A stretch of DNA of 13,170 nt from NCBI GenBank assembly GCA_015232955.1, contig JADFYS010000024.1:1-13170 (forward strand), given 5' to 3'. Source of the DNA: Gammaproteobacteria bacterium. GTDB taxonomy: Bacteria; Pseudomonadota; Gammaproteobacteria; Thiohalomonadales; Thiohalomonadaceae. The translations under genes were made by a program, and so were the position numbers. The notes under the pieces are model-generated. The model was given only the letters and a program-made list of their open reading frames with translations, searched no databases and was not told where the DNA came from. Numbering within the stretch: position 1 is the stretch's first letter; every line of letters begins with the position of its first letter. Shown here in pieces: positions 5,468 through 13,144 of this stretch.

Positions 5468-6128
5468 GACGCTCTGGACAGTGGTTCAGCGCGATCTGAC
5501 CCTCGCCCTGCGGAATCGCTCTGATCTCATCTCCAACCTCTTCTTCTTTATTATTGTCGTCTCGCTCTTTCCCCTCGGGATTGGACCAGAGCTGGAGACA
5601 CTGCGTCTGATTGCCCCCGGTGTGGTCTGGGTTGCGGCCCTTCTTGCTTCGATGCTCGCTCTGGAGCGGATCTTTGCCAGTGACTTTGATGATGGTTCGC
5701 TGGAGCAGCTGTTACTGACCCCGCAACCGTTGCCGCTACTGGTGGTGGGGAAGATCCTTGCCCACTGGCTGGTAACCGGCGTTCCTCTGGTGATGATCTC
5801 GCCGATTTTGGGAATTCAGTATGATCTCTCCAGCGATGTGTTGTGGATACTGGTGGTCACCCTGTTGTTAGGGACTCCTGCACTCAGCCTTATCGGTGCC
5901 ATTGGTGCCGCCCTCACCCTTGGGCTGCGCGGGGGCGGGGTGCTCAACGCCCTTCTGGTGATGCCTTTAACTATCCCGGTGCTGATCTTTGGTGCCGGTG
6001 CAGTAGAGGCCTCCGCTTCTGGCTTGGGAGGAGAGGGGCATCTCTATATGATGGCGGCGATCCTGGTGGTTTCTCTGGTTTTTGCGCCATTAGCTGCGGC
6101 AGCGGCACTTCGTATCTCTGTCGAGTAG
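5460..6128 (+). CDS. ccmB: Heme exporter membrane protein CcmB
   Basis: CcmB is the inner-membrane subunit that pairs with CcmA. The 222-residue protein has about six hydrophobic segments, a short cytoplasmic N-terminus and the family's opening pattern (a basic helix with RDLTLALRNRSD before the first membrane helix). Residues 68-78 (ERIFASDFDDG) are characteristic of CcmB. The GTG start lies inside ccmA, an 8-base overlap consistent with translational coupling and subunit balance. The gene is followed by an unusually long gap for this operon. Confidence 0.95.
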   Translation: MIKTLWTVVQRDLTLALRNRSDLISNLFFFIIVVSLFPLGIGPELETLRLIAPGVVWVAALLASMLALERIFASDFDDGSLEQLLLTPQPLPLLVVGKILAHWLVTGVPLVMISPILGIQYDLSSDVLWILVVTLLLGTPALSLIGAIGAALTLGLRGGGVLNALLVMPLTIPVLIFGAGAVEASASGLGGEGHLYMMAAILVVSLVFAPLAAAAALRISVE

Positions 6129-6304
6129 TCCCCTGATGTTGTCAGATTTACCACAAAAATCTCGTACCCATCGTGGTCACTACCGACTTTTTGGGGGTAA
6201 AATGCGGGCGATGGGGGAACCAGACTCCACTGCAGTTGTCCCAGAGGCTTGCCCATCACCAAATTGTCACCTTCTCTACACCTTTTATAACGATAACTAC
6301 TGCT
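6129..6304. other. 176-bp gap between ccmB and ccmC
   Basis: The ccmC frame is open upstream to a GTG at 6173, but that extension lacks membrane or CcmC-like features, so I do not count it as coding. A 65-codon ORF (6136-6333) in another frame runs into ccmC and is not recognisable. The gap holds a good sigma-70-like promoter (6264-6291) and the 8-bp palindrome ACTGCAGT (6229-6236). Confidence 0.5.
6264..6291 (+). promoter_or_regulatory. Candidate internal promoter before ccmC
   Basis: TTGTCA (6264-6269) and TATAAC (6286-6291), each matching five of six consensus bases, are separated by 16 bases. The predicted start of transcription, about 6298, is only a few bases before the ccmC ATG, so the transcript would be nearly leaderless. 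Confidence 0.4.
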
Positions 6305-7066
6305 ATGCACTCGCGTTTAATCAACTGGTTTAAGTTCTCTTCACCCGCCACCTTCTATCCTCTGGCGGGGCGACTGGTGCCTTGGTTTACCTGGGGGGCG
6401 GTACTTCTGCTGGGGGTAGGACTCTATCTCAGCTTCTTTGTCGCCCCTACCGATTACAAGCAGGGGGAGGGTTACCGCATCATCTTTATTCATGTCCCTG
6501 CCGCCTGGATGTCGATGTTTCTCTATCTGGTCATGGCAGGCTGGGCCGCTATCGGTCTGGTCTTTAACACCCGGCTTTCGGCGATGATGACCTCCTCTCT
6601 CGCCCCTACCGGCGCCATGTTCGCCTTTCTCGCCCTCTGGACCGGTGCATTCTGGGGTAAACCGATGTGGGGGACCTGGTGGGTGTGGGATGCGCGTCTC
6701 ACCTCGGAGCTGATCCTGCTCTTTCTCTATATCGGATTTATCGCCCTCAAGTCATCCATCGACGATCCGCGCCGTGGGGATCGTGCCGGCGCCATTCTGA
6801 TACTGGTCGGGGTGATCAATATCCCTATCATCTACTACTCTGTGCAGTGGTGGAATACCCTCCATCAGGGTTCTACCATCAAGATGAGTGGTGAGACCAG
6901 CATGGATGAGGTGATGTTAATTACGATGTTAATCATGACTTTTGGCTGCTGGAGCTACGCGTTTGCCACGGCTCTCTCCCGTGTTCGTTGCATTATTCTA
7001 GAGCGAGAGCGGGGGACTACCTGGGTCCAAGAGCTCATTGAGAAAGAAGAGGGGAGAGGGGCGTGA
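6305..7066 (+). CDS. ccmC: Heme handling membrane protein CcmC
   Basis: CcmC binds heme at the periplasmic face of the inner membrane and attaches it covalently to CcmE. From the ATG at 6305 the protein has 253 residues and six membrane helices, close to E. coli CcmC. The WWD signature WGTWWVWDARLTS begins at residue 122. The two external heme-ligand histidines are present in FIHVPAAW and in WNTLHQGS. The frame extends upstream to a GTG at 6173 (297 residues), but the extra 44 residues lack family features and the ATG gives the normal N-terminus. There is no good ribosome binding site at the ATG. Its TGA overlaps the ccmD GTG. Confidence 0.94.
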   Translation: MHSRLINWFKFSSPATFYPLAGRLVPWFTWGAVLLLGVGLYLSFFVAPTDYKQGEGYRIIFIHVPAAWMSMFLYLVMAGWAAIGLVFNTRLSAMMTSSLAPTGAMFAFLALWTGAFWGKPMWGTWWVWDARLTSELILLFLYIGFIALKSSIDDPRRGDRAGAILILVGVINIPIIYYSVQWWNTLHQGSTIKMSGETSMDEVMLITMLIMTFGCWSYAFATALSRVRCIILERERGTTWVQELIEKEEGRGA

Positions 7067-7254
7067 GTGAGTTTTTTGCCATGGGAGGCTATGGCCTCTA
7101 TGTTTGGGGTTCTTTCGGGATGTCGGCGCTGTTGATGGTTGCAGAACCTCTGCTCCTGCAGCGACAGAGACGGGAGATTATCACCACTTTGCTGCGCATG
7201 GCGCGGCAGAAAAGGGGAGAGGCGAGAACAATGGATGAGGGGGTTATTGAGTGA
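7063..7254 (+). CDS. ccmD: Cytochrome c maturation protein CcmD
   Basis: CcmD is a small one-helix membrane protein of the CcmABCD complex, needed for release of holo-CcmE. The 63-residue product has the conserved start SEFFAMGGYGLYVW, one membrane segment (about residues 9-30) and a basic cytoplasmic tail (LLQRQRRE). The GTG start overlaps the ccmC stop; an ATG at 7081 would remove the conserved FFAMGGY, so the GTG is right. It overlaps ccmE by 4 bases in the same GTGA manner. The tail is longer than in the shortest homologues but within the family range. Confidence 0.92.
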   Translation: MSEFFAMGGYGLYVWGSFGMSALLMVAEPLLLQRQRREIITTLLRMARQKRGEARTMDEGVIE

Positions 7255-7721
7255 AAGCGAGACATAAACGATTCGGTTTTTTGGCGGTGGGGCTTGGCGC
7301 ACTCGCTCTGGCGGGATGGCTGGTGGTAAACGCCCTGGGGAATAACCTCTCCTATTTCTTCTCTCCGACTGAAGTGGCAGCAGGCATGGCCCCACAATCG
7401 CACCAATTTCGTCTCGGGGGGTTGGTGAAGGCGGGTTCAGTGCAGCGAGGGGAGGGGATAGATGTCCACTTCGTGGTCACCGATACGCAGCAGGAGATTG
7501 ATGTGGTCTATTCCGGCATCCTTCCCGATCTTTTTATGGAGGGGCAGGGGGTGATTGCTCAGGGTAGACTGGGGAACGAAGGCGCTTTTATCGCGGATGA
7601 AGTTCTGGCGAAACATGATGAAAACTATATGCCCCCAGAGGTGGCCGCGGCACTGGAGAAGGCCCATAATGATGGGGTGGCTCCGCCAACAACTGAAGCT
7701 GCAGCAGGAGTAGTGAACTGA
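7251..7721 (+). CDS. ccmE: Periplasmic heme chaperone CcmE
   Basis: CcmE carries heme in the periplasm, bound covalently through a histidine, from CcmC to the CcmFH lyase. The 156-residue protein has a basic N-terminus and one membrane anchor (about residues 8-29), followed by an OB-fold beta barrel. The heme site AKHDENY puts the attachment histidine at H122 and the axial ligand tyrosine at Y126, followed by MPPEV. This is the common His-type CcmE, not the Cys variant. The C-terminus is a flexible Ala-rich tail. The GTG start overlaps ccmD, and the TGA overlaps the ccmF ATG. Confidence 0.96.
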   Translation: MKARHKRFGFLAVGLGALALAGWLVVNALGNNLSYFFSPTEVAAGMAPQSHQFRLGGLVKAGSVQRGEGIDVHFVVTDTQQEIDVVYSGILPDLFMEGQGVIAQGRLGNEGAFIADEVLAKHDENYMPPEVAAALEKAHNDGVAPPTTEAAAGVVN

Positions 7722-9673
7722 TGGTACCTGAGTTTGGACAGATGGCGCTGGTGATCGCCTTGGTACTCTCACTGATTCAGGCCTCGCTTCCCCTTGCGGG
7801 AACCTATAAGGGGGTCGCGGTCTGGATCGATCTTGCCCGTCCCATAGCCCGAACTCAGACCCTGTTTATGGTCCTTGCCTTTGCGGCGCTCACCTACTCC
7901 TTTCTGGTGCACGACTTTTCGGTGCGTTATGTCGCCTCAAACTCCAATACCGCACTACCGACCATCTACCTAGTTTCCGGAGTGTGGGGAGCTCACGAAG
8001 GTTCACTCCTGTTGTGGGCGCTAACCCTCTCTATCTGGACCACTGCCGTCACCCTCTTTAGCCGAAGTGTCCCGCGAGAGACCGTCGCTCAGGTGGTTGC
8101 CGTGATGGGGATGGTGAGTGTCGGTTTTCTCCTCTTTATGATCCTCACCTCTAATCCGTTTGATCGTCTCCCCAATCCACCGTTAGAGGGACGGGATCTC
8201 AACCCTCTCCTTCAGGATCCAGGGTTGGCGATCCACCCCCCGATGCTCTATATGGGGTATGTCGGATTTTCAGTCGCCTTCGCCTTTGCGATTGCGGCGA
8301 TGCTGGGGGGGCGAATGGATGCTGCATGGGCGCGCTGGTCGCGTCCCTGGACCAATATCGCCTGGGTATTTCTCACTTTGGGGATCGTTCTCGGTAGCTG
8401 GTGGGCCTATTATGAACTGGGTTGGGGCGGATGGTGGTTCTGGGATCCGGTGGAGAACGCCTCATTTCTACCGTGGTTGGTGGGTACTGCGCTCATCCAC
8501 TCACTGGCGGTAACCGAAAAACGGGGGGCCTTTAAGGCGTGGACTGTTCTTCTCGCTATTTTTGCCTTTTCTCTGAGTCTGTTAGGTACATTTCTTGTGC
8601 GTTCTGGGGTGCTTACTTCGGTTCACGCCTTCGCTACCGATCCAGAGCGGGGGATCTTTATCCTCATCTTCCTTTGTGTGGTCATTGGGGGATCACTTCT
8701 CCTCTACTCTTGGCGCGCATCGCAGATCCGCTCTACAGTCACCTTCGATCTTGTCTCTCGGGAGAGTGGGCTGTTAATGAACAATGTGGTGCTGGTAGTG
8801 ACCACTGCCAGCATTCTACTGGGTACTCTCTATCCACTGATCCTTGACGCTCTGGGTGTTGGCAAAATATCTGTCGGCCCTCCCTACTTTAATGCGGTAT
8901 TTGTCCCCTTAACTATCCCCCTTGCGGTGATGTTGGGTGTGGGGGCCTCCCTACGCTGGAAACGGGATGATGCCGGTCGCGTACTCTCCCATCTCAAGTG
9001 GCCCCTGGTGCTCAGTCTGGTAGGGGGGGTGCTGTTTCCACTGCTGCTGCTGCCTAGCTTTAGCTGGGGAGCGGCACTGGGAATGGTCCTCTTCTTCTGG
9101 ATCACCCTGACAACACTGCTCTGGTTGAAACAGCGTGGCGGCGCTCAGGGGTTACGCCACGGTCTTGTGGCAACGGGACGCGGGGGCTGGGGTATGGTGG
9201 TGGGCCATCTTGGCGTTGCGGTATTTATTGTAGGAATCACCCTAACCTCAATCTATAGTACGGAAAAAGATGTCCGCCTCGCCCCGGGAGAGCAGTATAC
9301 CCTTGGGGGGTATGATTTCCTTTTTAAGGGGGTGAGGCGCTTTAATGGCCCCAACTTTACAGCCAGTGGTGGTGTGGTGGAGGTGAGCTTTGAGGGGAAG
9401 AAGATTACAACCCTCTTTCCCGAAAAACGCGACTATCGCAGCGGTATGCCGATGACGGAAGCGGGGATCGATGCCGGAATTACCCGTGACCTCTTTGTCG
9501 CCCTGGGTGAGGAGCTTGATGATAGTGGTGCCTGGAGCCTTCGTCTCTACCATAAACCTTTTATTCGTTGGATCTGGCTTGGGGGGTTGATGATGGCTCT
9601 GGGGGGGCTGCTGGCGGCCTCTGATCGCCGCTATTTTCGCTTTCAGGGCGGCGATGTTGGGGGCGGAGGATGA
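7721..9673 (+). CDS. ccmF: Cytochrome c heme lyase subunit CcmF
   Basis: CcmF is the large membrane subunit of the lyase that ligates heme to CXXCH motifs of apocytochromes and probably reduces the heme of holo-CcmE. The 650-residue length is typical, with more than ten hydrophobic segments. The WWD signature WWFWDPVENAS is at residues 238-248, and the conserved HPPMLYMGYVG precedes it. The large periplasmic C-terminal loop and final membrane helix are present. The ATG overlaps the ccmE stop (TGATG), with GCAGGAG 10 bases upstream. The gene looks complete. Confidence 0.97.
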   Translation: MVPEFGQMALVIALVLSLIQASLPLAGTYKGVAVWIDLARPIARTQTLFMVLAFAALTYSFLVHDFSVRYVASNSNTALPTIYLVSGVWGAHEGSLLLWALTLSIWTTAVTLFSRSVPRETVAQVVAVMGMVSVGFLLFMILTSNPFDRLPNPPLEGRDLNPLLQDPGLAIHPPMLYMGYVGFSVAFAFAIAAMLGGRMDAAWARWSRPWTNIAWVFLTLGIVLGSWWAYYELGWGGWWFWDPVENASFLPWLVGTALIHSLAVTEKRGAFKAWTVLLAIFAFSLSLLGTFLVRSGVLTSVHAFATDPERGIFILIFLCVVIGGSLLLYSWRASQIRSTVTFDLVSRESGLLMNNVVLVVTTASILLGTLYPLILDALGVGKISVGPPYFNAVFVPLTIPLAVMLGVGASLRWKRDDAGRVLSHLKWPLVLSLVGGVLFPLLLLPSFSWGAALGMVLFFWITLTTLLWLKQRGGAQGLRHGLVATGRGGWGMVVGHLGVAVFIVGITLTSIYSTEKDVRLAPGEQYTLGGYDFLFKGVRRFNGPNFTASGGVVEVSFEGKKITTLFPEKRDYRSGMPMTEAGIDAGITRDLFVALGEELDDSGAWSLRLYHKPFIRWIWLGGLMMALGGLLAASDRRYFRFQGGDVGGGG

Positions 9674-9741
9674 TGACAACCTCTCTCCCATATCCGCCAT
9701 CACTGCACTGCCCTCTACTCCCATCCTCTGAGGAGCTCTAG
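9673..9741 (+). CDS. Possible 22-residue leader ORF between ccmF and ccmG
   Basis: An ATG at 9673 overlaps the ccmF stop (TGATG) and opens a 22-codon frame ending in TAG at 9739-9741, one base before the ccmG ATG. GGAGG (9665-9669) lies 3 bases before it. The peptide (MTTSLPYPPSLHC, then PLLPSSEEL) resembles nothing I know. It could carry ribosomes from ccmF to ccmG, or be chance in a 69-bp gap. Confidence 0.25.
   Translation: MTTSLPYPPSLHCPLLPSSEEL
9731..9735 (+). promoter_or_regulatory. Ribosome binding site of ccmG
   Basis: AGGAG lies 7 bases before the ccmG ATG at 9743. It indicates ccmG can initiate independently of upstream translation. Confidence 0.65.
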
Positions 9742-9742
9742 G

Positions 9743-10279
9743 ATGAAACTGAAATATCTGTTACCGCTTGGTATCTTTCTGCTTCTGGTCCTGTTGCTGG
9801 GGGTCGGTCTGACCCTCGATCCACGAGAGGTCCCTTCTCCGCTTATCGGCAAGGCTGCACCGGAATTTTCCCTACCCCAGCTGCATCAGAGGGATCAGCA
9901 GCTCTCGCCAAAAGATCTCCTGGGGGAGGTGTGGCTGCTCAATGTCTGGGCATCGTGGTGTGTCTCCTGCCGGGCAGAGCACGAACTGGTGCGGGAGTTG
10001 GCGGCAACCTCCACGGCAGCGATCATCGGTCTCAACTACAAGGATGAAGTCGCTGATGCCCAGCGCTGGCTCCTCCGTTATGGCGATCCCTACCGTCTCT
10101 CTGTCAGTGACATTAAAGGGAACACCGGTATTGATTGGGGCGTCTATGGCGTTCCGGAGACCTTCATTATGGATAAACGGGGGATCATCCGTCATAAACA
10201 GATCGGTCCGATTACCCGCGAGTCGCTAGAGGAGAAGATACTCCCGCTCTTAGCACAACTGGAGGAAGAGCAGCCATGA
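9743..10279 (+). CDS. ccmG: Thiol:disulfide interchange protein CcmG (DsbE)
   Basis: CcmG is a membrane-anchored periplasmic thioredoxin-like protein that keeps the CXXCH cysteines of apocytochromes c, and CcmH, reduced. It draws electrons from DsbD/CcdA, not seen in this window. The 178-residue protein has an N-terminal anchor (residues 5-25), the conserved APEFSLPQL strand, and the active site WCVSC with C73 and C76. The cis-proline lies in YGVPETF (P138). WCVSC differs from the WCPTC of E. coli, but the middle residues vary in the family. The end overlaps ccmH (ATGA). Confidence 0.95.
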   Translation: MKLKYLLPLGIFLLLVLLLGVGLTLDPREVPSPLIGKAAPEFSLPQLHQRDQQLSPKDLLGEVWLLNVWASWCVSCRAEHELVRELAATSTAAIIGLNYKDEVADAQRWLLRYGDPYRLSVSDIKGNTGIDWGVYGVPETFIMDKRGIIRHKQIGPITRESLEEKILPLLAQLEEEQP

Positions 10280-10749
10280 CGCACCGCAGCCACTACGGGT
10301 TAGCACTCCTCTTCTCGCTCCTTCTATCCTCATTTTCAGCAGTGGCGACGATAGAGGCGTACCACTTTGATGACCCGGGGCAGGAGGCGCTCTATAAAGA
10401 GCTGATTGCAGAGCTTCGTTGCCTGGTCTGTCAGAACCAGAATCTTTCCGACTCCAATGCAGAGCTTGCGCTCGATCTCCGTCGTCAGACCTACGAGATG
10501 GCGAAAGCGGGTAAAAGCAGAGAGGAGATCCTCAGTTATATGGTGCAGCGCTACGGCGACTTTGTCCTCTACCGACCACCGTTGCAGCAATCTACACTCC
10601 TGCTCTGGAGCGGACCGTTTATTATTCTCGTGATCGCGATAACTACCTTAGTGATCCTGATTCGTCGCCGTAAACATGAGCCGCAACCGCTACCACAAGA
10701 GGCGGATCTTAAGCGTGCCCGTCAACTACTACAGAGGGAGAAGCGGTAA
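10276..10749 (+). CDS. ccmH: Cytochrome c maturation protein CcmH
   Basis: CcmH is the periplasmic thiol oxidoreductase subunit of the heme lyase, handling apocytochrome cysteines. The 157-residue protein has a signal peptide (about residues 1-24) and the three-helix domain with LRCLVCQNQN, active cysteines C49 and C52. The conserved LRRQTYEMAKAGKSREEIL and YGDFVLYRPP follow, then a C-terminal membrane helix (about 110-129) and a short basic tail. This is the short CcmH form; the TPR part is the separate next gene, as in Pseudomonas, rather than fused as in E. coli. The stop overlaps the ccmI ATG (TAATG). Confidence 0.95.
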   Translation: MTHRSHYGLALLFSLLLSSFSAVATIEAYHFDDPGQEALYKELIAELRCLVCQNQNLSDSNAELALDLRRQTYEMAKAGKSREEILSYMVQRYGDFVLYRPPLQQSTLLLWSGPFIILVIAITTLVILIRRRKHEPQPLPQEADLKRARQLLQREKR

Positions 10750-12017
10750 TGGTTCTGTTTTCAATAGGGGTAGGCCTGCTACTCCTTCTGGCTATAGCCC
10801 TGCTCGCCCCGACGCTACTCCGTACTTCATCTTCGCAAGAGGTCAATCAGCGTAGCCATCAGAATATTGCCATCGCCCGGGATCGACTTGCCGAAATGGA
10901 GAGAGAGCAAGGACGAGGGGAGATAAGTGATGAGGAGTTTCAACAAGCGAAAGTAGAGCTGGAGCAGATGCTGCTTATCGACCTTGAAACACCCGATATG
11001 GGAAAGGCAGGGGAACCCGCTGCCACCACAACTACCGCAACGGGGCGTCTGACACTCATTGCGCTTGTTGTCATAGTGCCGCTCCTCTCTCTTCTCTTCT
11101 ATCAGGCGGTGGGTTCCCCTGCTCTGGTTGCCGGAGTAGATGAGCGTCACACTGCTGCCAATGGCAGCGCCCCATCCATGGCTGAGATGGTTCGCACTCT
11201 TGAACAGAAGTTGCAAGAGAACCCCGAAAATGGCGAGGGGTGGTACATGTTGGGGCGGACCCGGATGGTGATGGAGAATTACACCGGGGCCGCAGTTGCC
11301 TTTGAGAATGCGCTGCGTCTTCTTGGAAATCAAGCGGGTGTGATGTTGGCGATCGCCGATGCCTCTGCCATGGCCAATGGGGGCAAGCTGACGACACGAG
11401 GCGAGAGTCTGGTGACCAAGGCGTTGCAAATTGAACCAGATAACAGTACGGCACTCTGGATGGGGGCGATTGTCGCTGAGGAGAAGAGGGAGTATACCAA
11501 GGCGCTCGCCTATCTTCAGCGGCTACAGCCACAACTGGAGGATGAAGCGGAGAAGAGACAGGTGGCGGGGATGATGAGTGCGCTCTTGGCAAAAGCGGGT
11601 ACGGAGTTACCTGTAGCATCCGCTGTCACAGCGTCCAGCGTAGCACCTACACCGGCAACGGTGGCAGAGGGGGCTACAATCATGGTTGAAGTCACCCTTG
11701 ATCCGGCATTGTCTGCAACCCTCTCTGACGAGATGACCCTCTTCGTCTATGCCAAAGCGCTAAACGGTCCTCGTTTTCCCCTTGCCGCCTATCGGGGGAG
11801 CGCCTCTGAGCTCCCTCTACAGGTAGTGCTTACAGAAGAGATGGCGATGGTGGCAGGGGCATCACTGGCGAACTTCTCAGAGGTCAAAGTCGGTGCAAGG
11901 CTCTCCCTCAGCGGAGATGCCATTACCCGCAGCGGCGATCTTCTGGGTGAGATCTCACCCGTGAGCGTTGGCGATAACTCATCGGTAGCCGTTGTCATCA
12001 ACACCATGGTGCCTTGA
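10749..12017 (+). CDS. ccmI: Apocytochrome c chaperone CcmI (TPR protein)
   Basis: CcmI binds the C-terminus of apocytochromes c and presents them to the CcmFH lyase. The 422-residue protein begins with a membrane helix (residues 1-22), followed by a cytoplasmic coiled coil with ISDEEFQQAKVELEQMLL and a second membrane helix (about residues 98-120). TPR repeats then span roughly 145-285 (GWYMLGRTRMVMENYTGAA is one). An Ala/Thr-rich linker and a C-terminal beta domain (about 310-422, VEVTLDPALSA... LFVYAKALNGPRFPLA) complete the long CcmI form. The start overlaps the ccmH stop. No terminator is evident before the ExbB gene. Confidence 0.93.
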   Translation: MVLFSIGVGLLLLLAIALLAPTLLRTSSSQEVNQRSHQNIAIARDRLAEMEREQGRGEISDEEFQQAKVELEQMLLIDLETPDMGKAGEPAATTTTATGRLTLIALVVIVPLLSLLFYQAVGSPALVAGVDERHTAANGSAPSMAEMVRTLEQKLQENPENGEGWYMLGRTRMVMENYTGAAVAFENALRLLGNQAGVMLAIADASAMANGGKLTTRGESLVTKALQIEPDNSTALWMGAIVAEEKREYTKALAYLQRLQPQLEDEAEKRQVAGMMSALLAKAGTELPVASAVTASSVAPTPATVAEGATIMVEVTLDPALSATLSDEMTLFVYAKALNGPRFPLAAYRGSASELPLQVVLTEEMAMVAGASLANFSEVKVGARLSLSGDAITRSGDLLGEISPVSVGDNSSVAVVINTMVP

Positions 12018-12071
12018 ACTATATCTGTATTGTCGAATGGATCTATATCGTGCTAACTCGCAGATTGTAGG

Positions 12072-12683
12072 ATGATTGATTTAGTGATTGCCGGCGGCTG
12101 GTTGATGCTGCCGATTCTCCTCTGCTCTATCCTTGCACTTGCCATTGTCCTCGATCGTTTCTGGGTTCTGCGCCAACAGCGGGTGGCCCCGCTTAAGCTT
12201 GGCGAGGGGTTGTGGAAATTGCATCAGAGTGGTCAGCTGAATGCGCAACAGATTCAGCGGGTGAGTCAGGATTCGCCTCTGGGACGGATTTTGGCCTCGG
12301 GGCTGATCAATATGCACCATGAGCGAGAGGTGATTAAAGAGGTGCTAGAGGAGACGGGGCGGCAGGTGGTGATTGAACTGGAGCGCTACCTCAACACCCT
12401 TGGAACCATCGCCTCTATTACCCCACTTCTCGGTCTGCTCGGGACGGTTATCGGCATGATCAAGGTCTTTGCAGCCATTACTGAATTTGGCGTCGGCAAT
12501 CCGACTATCCTCGCCGGAGGGATCTCCGAAGCGCTGTTAACCACCGCTGCAGGGCTGGCAGTTGCCATCCCCTCTCTAATCTTCTACCGCCACTTCAGGC
12601 GCCGAGTGGATCTCCTGGTACTGAAGATGGAAGAGGAGGCGCTCAAACTGGTGGAGTTGATCCACGGTGAGCGGGAGGGGTAG
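12072..12683 (+). CDS. exbB: MotA/TolQ/ExbB proton channel protein
   Basis: ExbB forms the pentameric inner-membrane channel that, with ExbD, couples proton flow to TonB or other envelope machinery. The 203-residue product has the family layout: an N-terminal membrane helix after MIDLVIAGGWLMLP, a long cytoplasmic stretch, then two helices. These contain ITPLLGLLGTVIGMIKVF (about residues 116-133) and GGISEALLTTAAGLAVAIPSL (about 150-170), the conserved core. This short ExbB form is often encoded near lipid A export genes, but none is in the window and no TonB is seen. It starts 54 bases after ccmI with a weak ribosome binding site and overlaps or abuts exbD. Confidence 0.9.
   Translation: MIDLVIAGGWLMLPILLCSILALAIVLDRFWVLRQQRVAPLKLGEGLWKLHQSGQLNAQQIQRVSQDSPLGRILASGLINMHHEREVIKEVLEETGRQVVIELERYLNTLGTIASITPLLGLLGTVIGMIKVFAAITEFGVGNPTILAGGISEALLTTAAGLAVAIPSLIFYRHFRRRVDLLVLKMEEEALKLVELIHGEREG
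12673..12680 (+). promoter_or_regulatory. Ribosome binding site deciding the exbD start
   Basis: GGGAGGGG lies 4 bases before the GTG at 12685, with its AGG core 6 bases away. It lies after the alternative GTG at 12667, so it supports the downstream start. Confidence 0.6.
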
Positions 12684-12684
12684 G

Positions 12685-13098
12685 GTGAGGTTTCAACGAG
12701 AGGGGCGGGAAGAGCCGGAGCTCAATATCACTCCCCTTATTGATGTGGTCTTCCTCCTCCTTATCTTTTTTATGGTCTCAACCACCTTTCAGAAGGAGCG
12801 GGCAGTGACCATAGAGCTACCTCAGGCCAGTAGTGATGAGCGCATGAAACAGCAGGATCCGCTGGAGCTGGTGATCTCTGCTGAGGGCAATTATTATATC
12901 GGCGGACGCAAGGTGACAAAAAGTAACCGTCAGCAGCTTACCCAAGCGATTGCGCTGGCATTAAAAGAGAGCGATGAGAAGCGGGTCACCATTCGTGCAG
13001 ATCAACAGACGCCCCATCAGGCAGTGATCACGGCAATGGATGCGATTCGCCATGCGGGCATCGCCCATATCGGTTTTGCGACGATTCAGGGGTATTAG
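12685..13098 (+). CDS. exbD: ExbD/TolR family biopolymer transport protein
   Basis: ExbD provides the proton-binding aspartate of the ExbBD motor. From the GTG at 12685 the product has 137 residues: a short charged N-terminus (RFQREGREEPELN), one membrane helix within ITPLIDVVFLLLIFFMVSTTF carrying the key D (in LIDVVF), then a periplasmic domain ending AIRHAGIAHIGFAT. An upstream GTG at 12667 inside exbB would add six residues (143 total); the chosen GTG follows a strong ribosome binding site and gives the usual ExbD start. It begins 1 base after the exbB stop. What follows is not a recognisable gene within the window. Confidence 0.9.
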   Translation: MRFQREGREEPELNITPLIDVVFLLLIFFMVSTTFQKERAVTIELPQASSDERMKQQDPLELVISAEGNYYIGGRKVTKSNRQQLTQAIALALKESDEKRVTIRADQQTPHQAVITAMDAIRHAGIAHIGFATIQGY

Positions 13099-13144
13099 CG
13101 TGAAATACATTAGCGTAACCATTCACTCCCCTGGCCTGTTTTAG

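Noticed and set aside
6173..6304. N-terminal extension of CcmC from a GTG
   Set aside because: The 44 extra residues lack family features, there is no good ribosome binding site, and the ATG at 6305 gives the standard CcmC length and start.
6136..6333. 65-codon ORF between and overlapping ccmB and ccmC
   Set aside because: It has no recognisable domain and runs into the ccmC coding region in another frame. It is kept only as a note on the gap.
9248..9724. 158-codon open frame on the minus strand
   Set aside because: It is antisense to the intact CcmF C-terminal region and its translation is low complexity with no known domain.
10827..11429. 200-codon open frame on the minus strand
   Set aside because: It lies wholly inside ccmI, has no recognisable domain and reflects the codon bias of the real gene on the other strand.
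13100..13144. 14-codon ORF after exbD as the start of lpxK or another gene
   Set aside because: It ends in TAG after 14 codons, lacks any family signature and is followed by repeat-like sequence.
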